Notes: generated by a model from the sequence alone, not told the origin. Shown: positions 1 through 11,000, counted from the first letter of the stretch. The stretch: 64,000 nucleotides of DNA from Eustoma russellianum (GCA_036186865.1 AP025045.1:21081522-21145521), one strand, 5' to 3'. A program made the numbers and translations.

Positions 1-2
1 AC

Positions 3-170
3 ACGACCTACGAGGAAGAACCAGAAAAGATAATAGATCGTAAGGAAAAGGTGTTAAGGAAACGAACTATACCAATGGTTAAGGTACAATGGAAGAACCA
101 TTCTGTGGATGAGTCTACCTGGGAACTAGAAGAGGATATGAAAAATTTGTACCCTCACCTCTTCGATTAG
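3..170 (+). CDS. Ty3/gypsy polyprotein, C-terminal chromodomain-like tail (partial, E1)
   Basis: This 55-codon open stretch plus stop is the extreme C-terminus of a Gag-Pol polyprotein; it enters from the left edge in frame 3 and stops with TAG at 168-170. It contains the run PEKIIDRKEKVLRKRTIP, then VQWKNHS, ESTWE and a final YPHLFD. This is the chromodomain-like tail that chromoviral integrases carry after the GPY/F region and that is thought to steer integration to chromatin marks. It is nearly the same as the E5 tail near 52680-52841. No break is visible here, but the rest of the ORF is outside the window, so intactness cannot be judged. The lineage (Tekay/Del-like) is inferred from long LTRs, the Met PBS of relatives and this tail. 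Confidence 0.85.
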   Translation, partial: TTYEEEPEKIIDRKEKVLRKRTIPMVKVQWKNHSVDESTWELEEDMKNLYPHLFD

Positions 171-177
171 CACTTTC

Positions 178-219
178 AAGTTTCGAGGACGAAACTTATA
201 ATAAGGGGGGGGGGGAGAA
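178..219 (+). promoter_or_regulatory. Pre-PPT hairpin and polypurine tract of E1
   Basis: A perfect inverted repeat (AAGTTTCG, loop AGGA, CGAAACTT; 178-197) lies 7 bases after the pol stop. It is followed by AATAAGGGGG... (200-219), the purine tract that primes plus-strand DNA synthesis next to the 3' LTR. The G run is longer here (11 G) than in E5 (6 G). The same hairpin occurs before the PPT of E3, E5 and E6. Confidence 0.85.
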
Positions 220-2688
220 TGTTGTACCCCAATTATAGAATTTTTCTTGTACTCAAGGTTGAGTTAGTAAACATGTGACAATTTACGCTTGCGCATGAAA
301 TTTCAATGATCAATATAAGTATATTATGAAGAGTACTATGTGCATTACAAGAAAGGATCCCATTTGCTCTAAGGCCTTGTGAATTTCGGCCCATAGCCAA
401 GAAGGGCTATTTCTAAAATTCTTATTTAAATGTAAACTAATGGCATAAATGTGTATCACTTATTTAGAAAAAAAAAATTCAAGGGCTAGTTGGGGTCATT
501 AAAGACCCCAACCGCCGGTTGCATTAGGAAGGAGAGGGGGAGGGAGGCTAATTAAGAAGAAAGGTGGCTACTTAATGAGAACTAACCTAACCAAACCTAA
601 AAGGAACTATGGTTAGTTAAAAAGTAACTATGGTTGGCCTAAAGTAACCATAGTTGGTGGTAAAGTAACCTTGATTAGCCAAGGGTAACCAAGGTTAAAC
701 CACCCAACTTGAAGGACTAAGGCAAAACCCTAACCCCACCCCTTATACCCAACGGCTAACCTAGCCAAGAGAAGAAGAATTTTTCCCCACAACATACACT
801 TGAACATCTCAAGAGCAAAAGAACTTCTTCTCTTCCTTTTTCCTCTTCCAACCCCACGGCCAAGAGGACCACCAAGAAGAATTGGATTCCTCCAAAGCTA
901 GGTGACATTAGGTAAGTATTCTTAGCCTCCTAAGAAGACATTTCTACTTTCATGAAGATGAAACTCATGGTGTGCCTCTCTTTGCTCCAAAACCGTGACC
1001 TTAATGGTCTCTAGGCTCAAGGATCTCAAGCTTTCAAGAGCTCTAGCTTAGAGAAGCTTGGACAGCACTCACACTCCTTTTTGGTAAGCCATCTAGCTTT
1101 CTTTTGAAAGAATGTTGAGTTAAAAACATAGACTAACTATGTTTCTTTCTTTCTCCCCCACCACCGTGGGAATGTTTGTTTAGAGGAGAGAAAGACTTCA
1201 ACTTTTCATCTATCCAAGAAGAGTAAGCAAATGAGGCAAGTACACTATACTTTTTATGGTTTAAATGTGAAAGTGTGTGCATGAATGGCTAGAAATACCT
1301 AAGATTTAATCTTAGTTGCAAAATGGTAAGTTGCAAGTCCAAAGCTTTCGGCCCTAAGCATGTAAATGTGTAGGATTGGTACTTTGCTCCAAAGATGTGT
1401 TCTTTGATGATCTTATGCCTATTTAGGTGTTAATCTAGGCTTGGATGTGTTAAAGATTCTTCCTTTCATGACCAAATGCTCACGGTAGAAGGGTTAAGGG
1501 AAGGTTAGGGGAAGTTGCATGCAAAACGTTGACATAACAAGGAAATGGGGGTAAGATTTGATCTTGTGTATGTTAGGCTTGAAATACTCTTGATTATACC
1601 ATTTTCTTGCATGCACCAAATAATGAGGCTGATGTGAAGGGTGTGTGTGTTCATCTCAAGGTTGTTGCCTAGTGTTAGTGACAAAAATATGAGCCAAGGA
1701 CATTTAGGAAGCATGTATGATCACTGGAAAATTCTGGAGCTGGACCGAAATTTTAGCTGTTTTGTGAAGCCAGAAAAGGACCTTAAGAACCTTCAAATCC
1801 AAAATGCTATTAGTTTTATGTGTTTGTTAGATGTGAGAGTTGGAATCACCTTAAAAAGATCCACGGTTTATTTTTAATAAATTGTCTACTGAGATTGGTC
1901 TTGCTGGAAAAGTTGTACTGGATAGAATTTAAGTAATGTGTTTAGTAGCTTAAAATAGACCTTAGGGGTGTGCAAACCCATTAATTTTCGGCATGGTACT
2001 AGCCTCATGAATAAAGAAGAGATGGCAGTTGGAATTTTATCAAAATAAGTTGTGGTTTGTCTTTAATAAATCTTTTAGTAAAACGGGTCAAACTAAATTA
2101 TGCTGGATAGACAGAATTTATGTCACACTTTGCATGATCTGGAAAAGGGACTTAGAGAACGGTATTTGGGCTAACAATTGGCAGGATGCTAGCCCAATGA
2201 GTTTGTTAAGTTAGGGAGTTGGAATTTCCAGAAAAAGATTAACGGTTTGGTCACAATAAATTTTATAGTAAAATGTGGTCATTTCAGAATTCAGATTGCA
2301 TTGTTTTATGACAAGGAGCAATTGAGTCCCTTATTGATACCGTAATTTCACAACGCATGCATGGCATTCACTTATGACAGTCACGAGAAATACATGTGGT
2401 TAAATGAGTCTAAAGCGTGTATTTTAGTAGGAAATTCCTAAGAAGAAGTAGACATTACGAAGCTGGAAAATTCCAGCATGACAGCGAAAATGTGTCCATT
2501 CGTTTTATCATGCATTATGCCGTCATTTGCACGTTACATGTCATATATTGCATTCATCATCACATGCATGATTTATGGCATGGATTTTACGTGAAAGAAA
2601 GATGAAAAGCGTTTTCAAAAAGATGATTTTTGTGTTTTTAAAAGAACGCTTCCCCACCGGTACCGTGTGTGAGTATGAACTGGCCAGT

Positions 2689-2973
2689 ATGAACCTGAGC
2701 AGATCCGGGTTAAGCGATCTGAAAGAAGCATGAACCTGAGCAGATCCGGGTTAAGTGATCTGAAAGAAGAATGAACCTGAGCAGATCCGGGTTAAGCGAT
2801 CTGAAAGAAGAATGAACCTGAGCAGATCCAGGTTAAGCGATCTAAAAGAAGAATGAACCTGAGCAGATCCGGGTTAAGCGATCTGAAAGAATGATGACGT
2901 TACCGTTCCGAATCCAGGAGTAATAGATTCCAAGGGGAGAAGTTACCGCCTCAGATCAGGAGAGATAGAGCTG
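2689..2973 (+). repeat. Tandem 41-bp units and stem-loop array in the E1 LTR
   Basis: Five consecutive 41-bp units occupy 2689-2893, each with CAGATC, a 10-base loop CGGGTTAAGC, then GATCTG; unit four has small changes. Two further hairpins follow: GAATC/GATTC (2910-2914 with 2926-2930) and CAGATC/GAGCTG (2952-2957 with 2968-2973, one mismatch). The same cassette, with other stem sequences, is found in the E3, E4, E5 and E6 LTRs. Confidence 0.85.
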
Positions 2974-3283
2974 AACACTCTATTGTTTTACAACGATGAT
3001 GATTTGAAAGAAAACATGAAAAATCATTTTCTCATTTTATCATGACGCATCACATATGCATATGCATGCATGACACATATGGAATCATTGTGTAGCGACA
3101 CGTGATACTTAAGCTAAGTTGTCATGATCTTGTAGAACCTAAGTGATGATGATGATTATGGTGTTATTTGTCGATGTATGTCACAGTCTCTTTATGTTAT
3201 ATTCTACTCTAACTAGTAATTTCTAAAGTTATGACCTTTTTACATTAAGCGATGATCCTTATCGAATGTTGATCGGAGGACAG

Positions 3284-3462
3284 GTATGCTTCTAAACCAA
3301 ATATTATTTGGGGTTCGGTTCTTGCTCATACTTTCCATTTAACTCATGACCATTATAGTATACTTGCTGGTGACATCGTCACTCACCCTATTTTTCTCTC
3401 TAGAGGTGGCAGGAGACAAAGTTGAATGGATTGATGACGAGCCTAGGGTTCCCTACCCGTGA
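3284..3462 (+). other. LTR intron (3284-3403) and conserved small coding exon (3404-3462), E1
   Basis: The donor CAG|GTATGC is at 3283/3284. The acceptor, a pyrimidine run TTTTTCTCTCTAG, ends at 3403, giving a 120-nt intron. The following exon reads, after a split Glu codon, V-A-G-D-K then VEWIDDEPRVPYP and TGA (3460-3462). The peptide recurs in E3, E4, E5 and E6 with mostly synonymous differences. Read through the splice, the frame is open for about 10 codons upstream (ends RRTE) to a TGA; no ATG is seen in that frame, so the start of translation is unknown. Read without splicing, a 38-codon ATG ORF also reaches the same stop in this copy, but its frame is not kept in E5. Function unknown. 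Confidence 0.55.
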
Positions 3463-3787
3463 GTGCGTTGGAGGATGGCCAGGATTAGTAGACCGAGCGT
3501 ACCAGCATTAAGGGATGATGATGTTTTGTAATTGTGATGGGAAAACAATTTTCTTTTGTCGTTTTCTGCTACGATTTATGTGGGTTGTAAACTTTAACTG
3601 CTTGTGATGACGCTTTAATTCGAAGTTTTAAATTCTGCCACGGTTTCGCATGATTATTGCGCGAAAACACAAAGATCCATGCATTAGTATCATGGATCAC
3701 GACGCGTATGGACGACGCCTAGTACTCTCCTTAGTGAAGTACGGCGGGTGCACCGACTTCGGCGGGGCCGGGGTGCGGGGCGCCACA

Positions 3788-4768
3788 TTGAGAGTCCCTA
3801 AGGTCTCTTTTCTGGTCTCACAACACAGCCTAAAATTTGCCCTGCTCCAGTAATTTCAGATTTGGTCATGTTACATTCCTAAATGGCCCTAACTTGCATT
3901 GTTTGTCATAAACCCTTTATTAACCTTCAAACTTACCATCTTATGGGGAATTTTACAGATTCAACACGCTACAACATCATATGCAAACCCCTTACAAAAC
4001 AGTTTGCACACTACATGCATCATCCTTTGGCCAAGCATACCACATTTCCACTAGTTCAACATTAACAACAAATTTTGGTGCATACGCACCCTAGTCTCCT
4101 ACAACCCTTTTCGGTACATGTGAGACAAAATAATACACCCACAAGGAGCATGTTAAACTTAACACACAAAGGCATAATCTTGTCTCTACTTTACCCCATA
4201 ACTTACCCTTTCATGCAAAACCACCCCTATTCTTCAAACCCCTTTCCACCGTATACCCCATCCATGGAAAAGAAAGAATATTTAGCATGTTCATCTTAGG
4301 ATAACACATGATGGTGCATAAAACCAACAAAGGTTCCATCTTTAAGCAAAAACTCACACCTTCACGTCATTTGGCCCCTTAGGCCGAAAGTTTATGCATC
4401 AAGCTTAGCATATCACGACTAAGATTGAATCTTAAGGATATCTAGCCATTCATGCAAGCACTCTCACATTCAAGCCACAAAGAGTATAGTGTACTTGCCT
4501 TTGAAGTCCTTGGATTTTGCTTGGACTCGTTGGTATGAGAAGCATTTCCTCCCATCTTCTCCTATTTCATTCGGTGTATAGTATTTGTTATCCACTTCTT
4601 TATTTTCATAATTTAACGAGGTGGAGGGTTAGATGATCTTACCATTTGCATCGGGTTGAGAACAATCCCCTCTTGCTAAGGCACTACCTTGGTTTGGTGT
4701 CTTGAAAACCTTCGCCTAAGCCATGGGGTTCACGGTTTTGTCAAGAGAGTGATGCTATGTAAACTTCA
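3788..4768 (-). repeat. E3 3' LTR, segment between E1 and E2
   Basis: This 981-bp piece matches 57390-58370 in the other E3 LTR. Its sequence resembles E1-type LTRs read in reverse (for example the segment around TACACTATACT and AATGGCTAG). Short ORFs at 3883-4299 recur at 57679-57903 but are LTR sequence. Its last five bases (CTTCA, 4764-4768) are the left target duplication of E2. Confidence 0.8.
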
Positions 4769-7700
4769 TGTAGGATCTGCAAGGCACCACTAGAAGGGGG
4801 GGGGGTTGAATAGATGGTGCGGAAAGTGTGCTTTTTAAAATTTCTTTAAACTTGAACAATTCAAGTTCTGAAAACAGATTCTGTTTTCAGGACCTGTTTT
4901 AAATTGTTTTTAAAACCAGGTTAGAGGTCTCCAAAAATTATGAAATTTTGAGAGAACTTAGCCTCAGATGTTATGAGAGTCCCCTAAAAATTTCAAATCA
5001 AAATTCAACCTTTAACCCCTTCAAAAACCGTTGGCACTCAGATTGTGCAAATCTGCCAGAAACGGTAGATGGTTTTGAAAAATTAATTCCTATTTGTGTG
5101 AATGTCCAAATGATCTGAAAATTTGACCAATAACTCCTCACACACTATATTGAAATGGGTTGAAACAGTTTTTGAAAATTCTTTTGGTAAGTAGGTCAAA
5201 TACCACCAAAGTCTCAACCTTTGCAAGTCTGAAAATCAGACTGCACTAGTCTCAGAACTTTTGATGTTTGACTGACCTATACTTGTCCAAAAGGGTTGAA
5301 ACTTGTGCCAAATTAACCCTAGAACGTTTATGTATGTTTCTGGAAATTTTTATAATTTTTGAAAATCGTTTGCTATTTTTCCGAACGTGAACAAAACGTA
5401 TAACTAGTGCAGAAACTGAAAAGTAAATGCTGAAAGTAAATTGCACCAAGAATTTTATACTGGTTCGGTTATAAACAACCTACTCCAGTCTTCAAGGAAC
5501 ACCTTCCTTGGTTCACACTAATTTCACACACGCAGTACACCTTACCGCAGGGTTGATAGAGTTACACCTTAACTCCAACCCTTTACAAACCTTGTATTGC
5601 TAGTACAATTTGCACGAACACCACCACATCGCTAGAATGAAGATTGATCACACCTTGATCAATCTTTTACAAAGATGTATGAATGGTGGTTTCTATGAAG
5701 CCTATTCAAGAATGAAATAAGTAAAGTACAATAGGCTTTTTACAAGAGAAGAAAGAAAGAAAGTGTAGGAGAAGAAAGCTTTGGCACTTTGATCACTTTT
5801 GAATGCAAGTCTTGGTGTTGTTTTTGTTTGTTCTTCTCTTCCCTTTTTATGAATTGCAGCCGTCCCCTTGAGCCTCTTCCCCCTCTTGAAAATTTCCTTT
5901 TAATTGCTTGGGAGAGTGTAAGACATCATAGTGACAATGTTTAGCTTACTTGGCATCACTCCATTGGACCATCATTTAGTCATTGCTTACTTGGCACCTT
6001 TTGATTGGCTCAATGTTGTCATCATTTGATGACATGGAAAATCTGAAATAAACACTAAATAATTGCCAAATAATCAATTATTAAATCATGCCATAATTGT
6101 CACATTTTGTCATAAAGTGCAAGACACAAAAATCCCTCTTTCCAACCTTGCAAAATTCGGCCAGCACTAGGTCTTTCAATGCTGAAATTTTCAGCATTTA
6201 CAACATGAAATAAATCCAGATTTCTTCCATTTTTCTTTGAATTTTTTTCATAAAAATACATCAATTATTTAAGGTAAGTCTTGCTATAAGATGAAGAATG
6301 AACTTGGACACCAAGAGAGGGTCACATTCGGCCACAATCATCTTCACACATGCTGAAAAATTTCAGCATGTGTGATATAAAGAATATCACACTTAATAAC
6401 CTTACATACAATTCAAATCATTTCCATAACTCCTTTGATTTATTCTTTAATGAAAAATTGACAAATTATCTTCCTTAAGGTTGAAGATTTCGGCCACTAG
6501 GTATGTGATATGCTGAAATTTTCAGCATGTGACATAAGAGAGGTATATGTTGAAAACTTACCTTTTGTAGCTTCTCTCTTTGATTCATCAACATTGTATG
6601 ATTGATCCTTGACCAATCAATATGCCAACAAGGCTCCACATGTGCTCCAAATCAGCTGTAGGTGGCGTTGAGTATGTATATACATGTGCTGAAATTTATT
6701 TTTGCTAACTTTGTAAAATAGTGCACATTTAATAATACACACATGTGATATTCCAATCAGCCCTTAATTTAATTTTCTAGAACACTTTAAGATGTATATT
6801 ATATGTAAAAAGTGTCTAGATATGTGTCACACCATGGTCAAGAAAAACGTTCCATGTTACGTGCGTAGAAAACCGAATTTTCGATATTTATCGATTACCC
6901 GATTTTTCTCTAATTTAAATTCCAACTTTTGCACATGATATATATATTATGTTATACATAATATATATAATATATACTTTAAATTTCAGCTCATGGCTGA
7001 TTTAAAGTGGTACCATAAACATGTGACAAAAATAAAATTGGAATCTTCACATTTTGGCCTAAATGTGGGGTGATTTGTGTGTGCCAACATGGAAAGTATT
7101 TTTGGCTAATCACACCATGTGTATCACGAAATTTCCATCAATTTTTGATGTATATGGGCTGACCATTTATTTATGGCAAGTACGTGACACGTTGGCGAAG
7201 TTTCGGTATTCGCCCGATACGACAAATTTCGGTTTAGAACCTTTTATCGTGTCGTATTTAATTTGTCATCACCATATCTTATATCATATGATATAAGATC
7301 TGAATATACTCATAAATATGAGTTAAGTATAGTGGTGTGACGATAACGTACGTACGTAAGATATATAACGTGTCGGTAGTACGTTGGAATACATGTGTAT
7401 GTGCCTTTTATAAAAAATCTGAAAATATAGTATATATATGTGAAAAAGGCGTGTGAAATGAATGTGGGGAGGAGGAGAAGACTTTCCTTCCATAGCCATG
7501 TTGCCTTTGTGCCTTTTCCAAATGCATCTTCCTTTAATGAACTACTTAGTTTATTAAACTAAGTACTTCACTTAATGAACTACTTTAGTTCATTAATTGT
7601 GGCACCTGAAAATAGCATAAACTCAACAAATGTTCGCCATATGATGTAAGCTTTAAAGCTTCATGGCTCGTTAGTACGGCAACATGATATATAAGCTAAA

Positions 7701-7818
7701 TAAGGCAAGTAATGACAAGTTATCATGCATACATGTACACACTTATACACGTTTGTATATATGTATATATATTCAACGTTTCTTATTTTGAAATCACTCA
7801 AACCCTCTTATTTCTACA
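4769..7818 (-). repeat. 3' LTR of E2 (3050 bp)
   Basis: On the minus strand it starts TGTAGAAATAAG after the PPT and ends GATCCTACA. It is about 99.5 percent identical by eye to 13196-16243; differences include a G-run length near 4798 and scattered substitutions. It contains many perfect palindromes (listed separately). ORFs at 5252-5449 and 7063-7296 recur in the other LTR only because the LTRs are copies. Confidence 0.93.
5641..7596. repeat. Perfect palindromes in the E2 LTR
   Basis: Palindromes seen: 5641-5665 (arms AGATTGATCA), 6178-6198 (arms AATGCTGAAA), 6344-6375 (15-bp arms, centre AA), 6510-6528 (arms ATGCTGAAA), 7276-7299 (arms ATCTTATATCAT, no spacer), 7544-7564 (arms ACTTAGTTTA) and 7572-7596 (arms TTAATGAACTA, spacer CTT). 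Three share a TGCTGAAA core. The same set is in the other E2 LTR. Palindrome-rich LTRs are a described Sirevirus trait. Confidence 0.85.
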
Positions 7819-8006
7819 ATCTCCCCCTTTTGATGATTTTCAAAATAACTAGTGTACATGATTTAAGTACTATCTCTCCCCCTTGAATTATGCACAGATT
7901 TGAAACTTGAATTTCGAATTTCAAATCCGGCTCCCCCTTGATTCATGCAATTAGGATCAATCAGTGATCTCTCTCCCCCTTAAATCATGCTTCTCTCTCC
8001 CCCTTT
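7819..8006 (-). promoter_or_regulatory. Multiple polypurine tracts upstream of the E2 3' LTR
   Basis: On the minus strand AAAAGGGGGAGAT (7819-7831) directly abuts the LTR and is the likely functional PPT. Four more AAGGGGGAG-type tracts lie at about 7874-7885, 7931-7939, 7970-7983 and 7991-8006. Repeated PPT copies before the 3' LTR are a known Sirevirus feature. Nothing else coding is visible between the LTR and the pol stop at 8068. Confidence 0.8.
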
Positions 8007-8067
8007 ATTTTGGAAAGTTAATCAAAAGATTCCTGTCAAAAAGGAAAGTAAATCAAATAGTATCGCA

Positions 8068-11000
8068 TTAAATCACATCAAAAGGAATCATGCCTAATTT
8101 AGAACGAAGAGATTCAAATGTGGCTTGATTTAAGGCCTTTGTGAATATATCCGCTACTTGTGATTCTGTGCGTACGTGATCTATGACAATATTACCATTG
8201 TTAACGTGATCACGAAGAAAATGATAGCGAACTTCTATATGCTTAGCCTTAGAGTGTAGTACGGGGTTTTTAGACAAATTTATTGCACTCATACTATCAC
8301 AATATATAGGAATTTTATTTACGGTAATTCCAAAGTCCGAAAGTTGTTGTTTTATCCACAACAACTGTGTGCAACAAAGGCTAAAAGCCATATATTCAGC
8401 CTCAGTAGTGGACAAAGCAACACTTGCTTGCTTTTTGGAAAACCATGAAATAAGGGAATTTCCTATAAATTGGCAAGTTCCGCTCGTGCTTTTTCTATCT
8501 ATCTTGCAGCCACCATAATCTGCATCAGTGTAAGCATGTAAGTCGAATGTAGAGTCCTTATCATACCAAATACCTAAGGTGGGCGTGTGCTTAATATAAC
8601 GGAATATTCTTTTTACCGCGTTTAAGTGTGACACCTTAGGTTGACTTTGAAAACGAGCACACATGCATACGCTAAACATGATGTCAGGCCTACTAGCAGT
8701 TAAATATAGTAAAGAACCTATCATAGATCTATATAATCCATTATCAACATCTTTACCATGTTCATCTTTGTCCAATTTAGTAGTGACACTCATAGGCGTG
8801 GGGGATGGTTTCAAATTTTCAAAATTGAACTTCTTGATCATGTCGTTTACGTACTTAGCTTGGCTTATATGAATTCCTTTACTCGTTTGCTTAATCTGCA
8901 AGCCAAGAAAATAATTAAGTTCACCAACCATAGACATTTCAAATTCAGCTTTCATACAATTTTCAAAATCTTTAACAAGTCCATGTGAGGTAGAACCGAA
9001 AATAATGTCATCTACGTAAATTTGAATAATAAGTAAATCTGATTTTTCTTGTTTCAAAAATAGTGTACTATCTATAGTACCACATTTAAAATTATTTTCT
9101 AAAAGAAAAGTGGCAAAACGATCATACCATGCTCTCGGCACTTGCTTTAGGCCATATAGTGCCTTCTTTAGTTTGTACACGTGATCTGGATGTTTCAAAT
9201 CTTCAAAACCGGGTGGTTGCTTCACGTATACTTCTTCTTGTATAAATCCGTTTAGAAAAGCACTTTTGACGTCCATTTGATATAATTTAAAATCTTTCAT
9301 GCAAGCAATAGCAAGTAAGAGTCGAATAGCTTCTAAACGTGCTACGGGTGCAAATGTTTCATCGTAGTCTATTCCTTCTTCTTGATTATATCCTTGAGCT
9401 ACGAGTCTTGCTTTATTTCTAACGACCTTTCCTTCTTCATTCATTTTGTTCCTAAATACCCACTTTGTGCCTATAATTGTCTTATCTTGTGGTCATGGCA
9501 CTAAATCCCATACATCATTTCTAACGAATTGATTAAGTTCGTCATGCATAGCATTAATCCAAGATGAATCACTCAAAGCATCATGCACATTTTTGGGCTC
9601 AATTTCAGAAATCATAGCATGAAATTCATTTATTTCATCCGAAGTGATTCTTCTACGTGGTCGCACACCGTGAGTGATGTCGCCTATGATGAGATCATGT
9701 GGGTGATCTCTATGCCATCTTGGTTGATTATTTTCTAAGTTATCATGCGTTTCTATATGATCATGCATTTCTAGTGTCTCATTCATCTCATGCATATCAA
9801 AAGAATCATTATCTTCATCCAAAACGGGTTTTAATTCAAAATCATCATCATGTTCCTTTTCTTTATCAATCTCTCCAAATTCATTGAATTTAACATGAAT
9901 AGATTCTATGATTTGTCTAGTGATAGGATCATAACATCTATATGCTTTTGAATTTATGGAATACCCAATAAAAATGCACTCAATTGATTTGGATTCAAAT
10001 TTATCTAAGTTGTCTTTTGTATTTAAGACAAAACATTTGCATCCAAACACACGAAAATAATCTATCTTAGGCATGCGATCATTCAAAATTTCGTAAGGCG
10101 TCTTGTTTATTTTCTTTCTTATAGATAGGCGATTCACAATATAGCATGCACAATTTACGGCTTCCGCCCACAGAAATCTAGGCAATTTATTTTCGCAAAG
10201 CATAGTTCTAGCGATTTCTTGTAGTGTGCGATTCTTTCTTTCTACTACTCCATTTAATTGTGGAGTTCTAGGTGGCGAAAACTCATGTTTAATTCCTTTT
10301 TCTTCACAAAACGAAATCATTTCTTTGTTTTTAAACTCACCGCCTCTATCGCTTCTTATTCTTTTCACATTTACGCCGTATTGATTTTCAAGTTGTTTAA
10401 TTAATTTAGCGATTTCTACGGCGCTATCATCCTTATGTGCAAGAAATAAAGTCCAAGTATAACGAGAAAAGTCATCAACAATCACGCATGCATAGTGACG
10501 CCCACCAAGGCTTGTAGTGCGACTAGGACCAAACAAATCGATATGCAATAATTCTAGTATTCTAGTCGTGCTTATCTCATTTTTAGACTTAAGTGACTCA
10601 CGTGTTTGTTTGCCTTTTATGCAAGATTCACACAACTGAAAGTTGTCTAAATCAAGCGTAGGCAATCCCCGTACTAGGTTCTTTCGTTGCAATTTTTCTA
10701 GTGTAGAAATACCTATGTGTCCTAAACGTCTATGCCATAAATTCACATTGGGTTCATTTGACATAAAACATTTAACTTTGGCGTCTACTGCATCATCCAT
10801 AGATAGTGTGAATATATTTCCTTCACGTTTTCCTTTTAAAACGGTTTCTCCATTTTTATTTATTATATTACAATAAGGGTGAGTGAAACACACATTGAAA
10901 CCATTGTCAACAAATTGAGAAATACTAAGAAGATTGTAAGATAAGTTGCTTACCAAAAACACGTTGGAGATTTGAAGTGTATTCGGATTTCCAATCGTAC

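Larger units (their letters stand above)
1..3787 (+). mobile_element. E1: 3' part of a Ty3/gypsy chromovirus element
   Basis: The end of a gypsy polyprotein (3-170) is followed by a hairpin, a polypurine tract and a complete 3' LTR (220-3787). The 5' LTR and most of the interior lie upstream of the window. The LTR ends in GGCGCCACA, like E5, and the pol tail closely matches that of E5, so E1 and E5 are related families. E1 sits inside a minus-strand LTR of E3. The 5 bases after it (TTGAG, 3788-3792) match the uninterrupted E3 copy near 57390, so TTGAG is the predicted target duplication; its left copy is off-window. Confidence 0.9.
220..3787 (+). repeat. 3' LTR of E1 (3568 bp)
   Basis: The LTR starts TGTTGTACCCC directly after the PPT and ends GGCGCCACA. 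In order it holds a cluster of GGTTA/TAACC motifs (about 570-705), a possible TATA (TTATACC near 743), a consensus 5' splice site ATTAG|GTAAGT (donor at 912), five 41-bp tandem units with hairpins (2689-2893), a short intron plus conserved exon (3284-3462), and a GC-rich 3' end shared with all the gypsy LTRs here. Small ORFs inside it (for example 2417-2605) are not supported as genes. Confidence 0.9.

Noticed and set aside
2689..2893. Regular direct repeats with palindromes that look CRISPR-like.
   Set aside because: No unique spacers, eukaryotic LTR context, and the repeats are plain tandem units.
3650..3853. 67-codon ORF at the end of the E1 LTR.
   Set aside because: It runs across the E1/E3 boundary, so it was created by the insertion.
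7819..8067. Searched for an env-like ORF after E2 pol, as some Sireviruses have.
   Set aside because: Only 250 bases with PPT tracts; no open frame of useful length.
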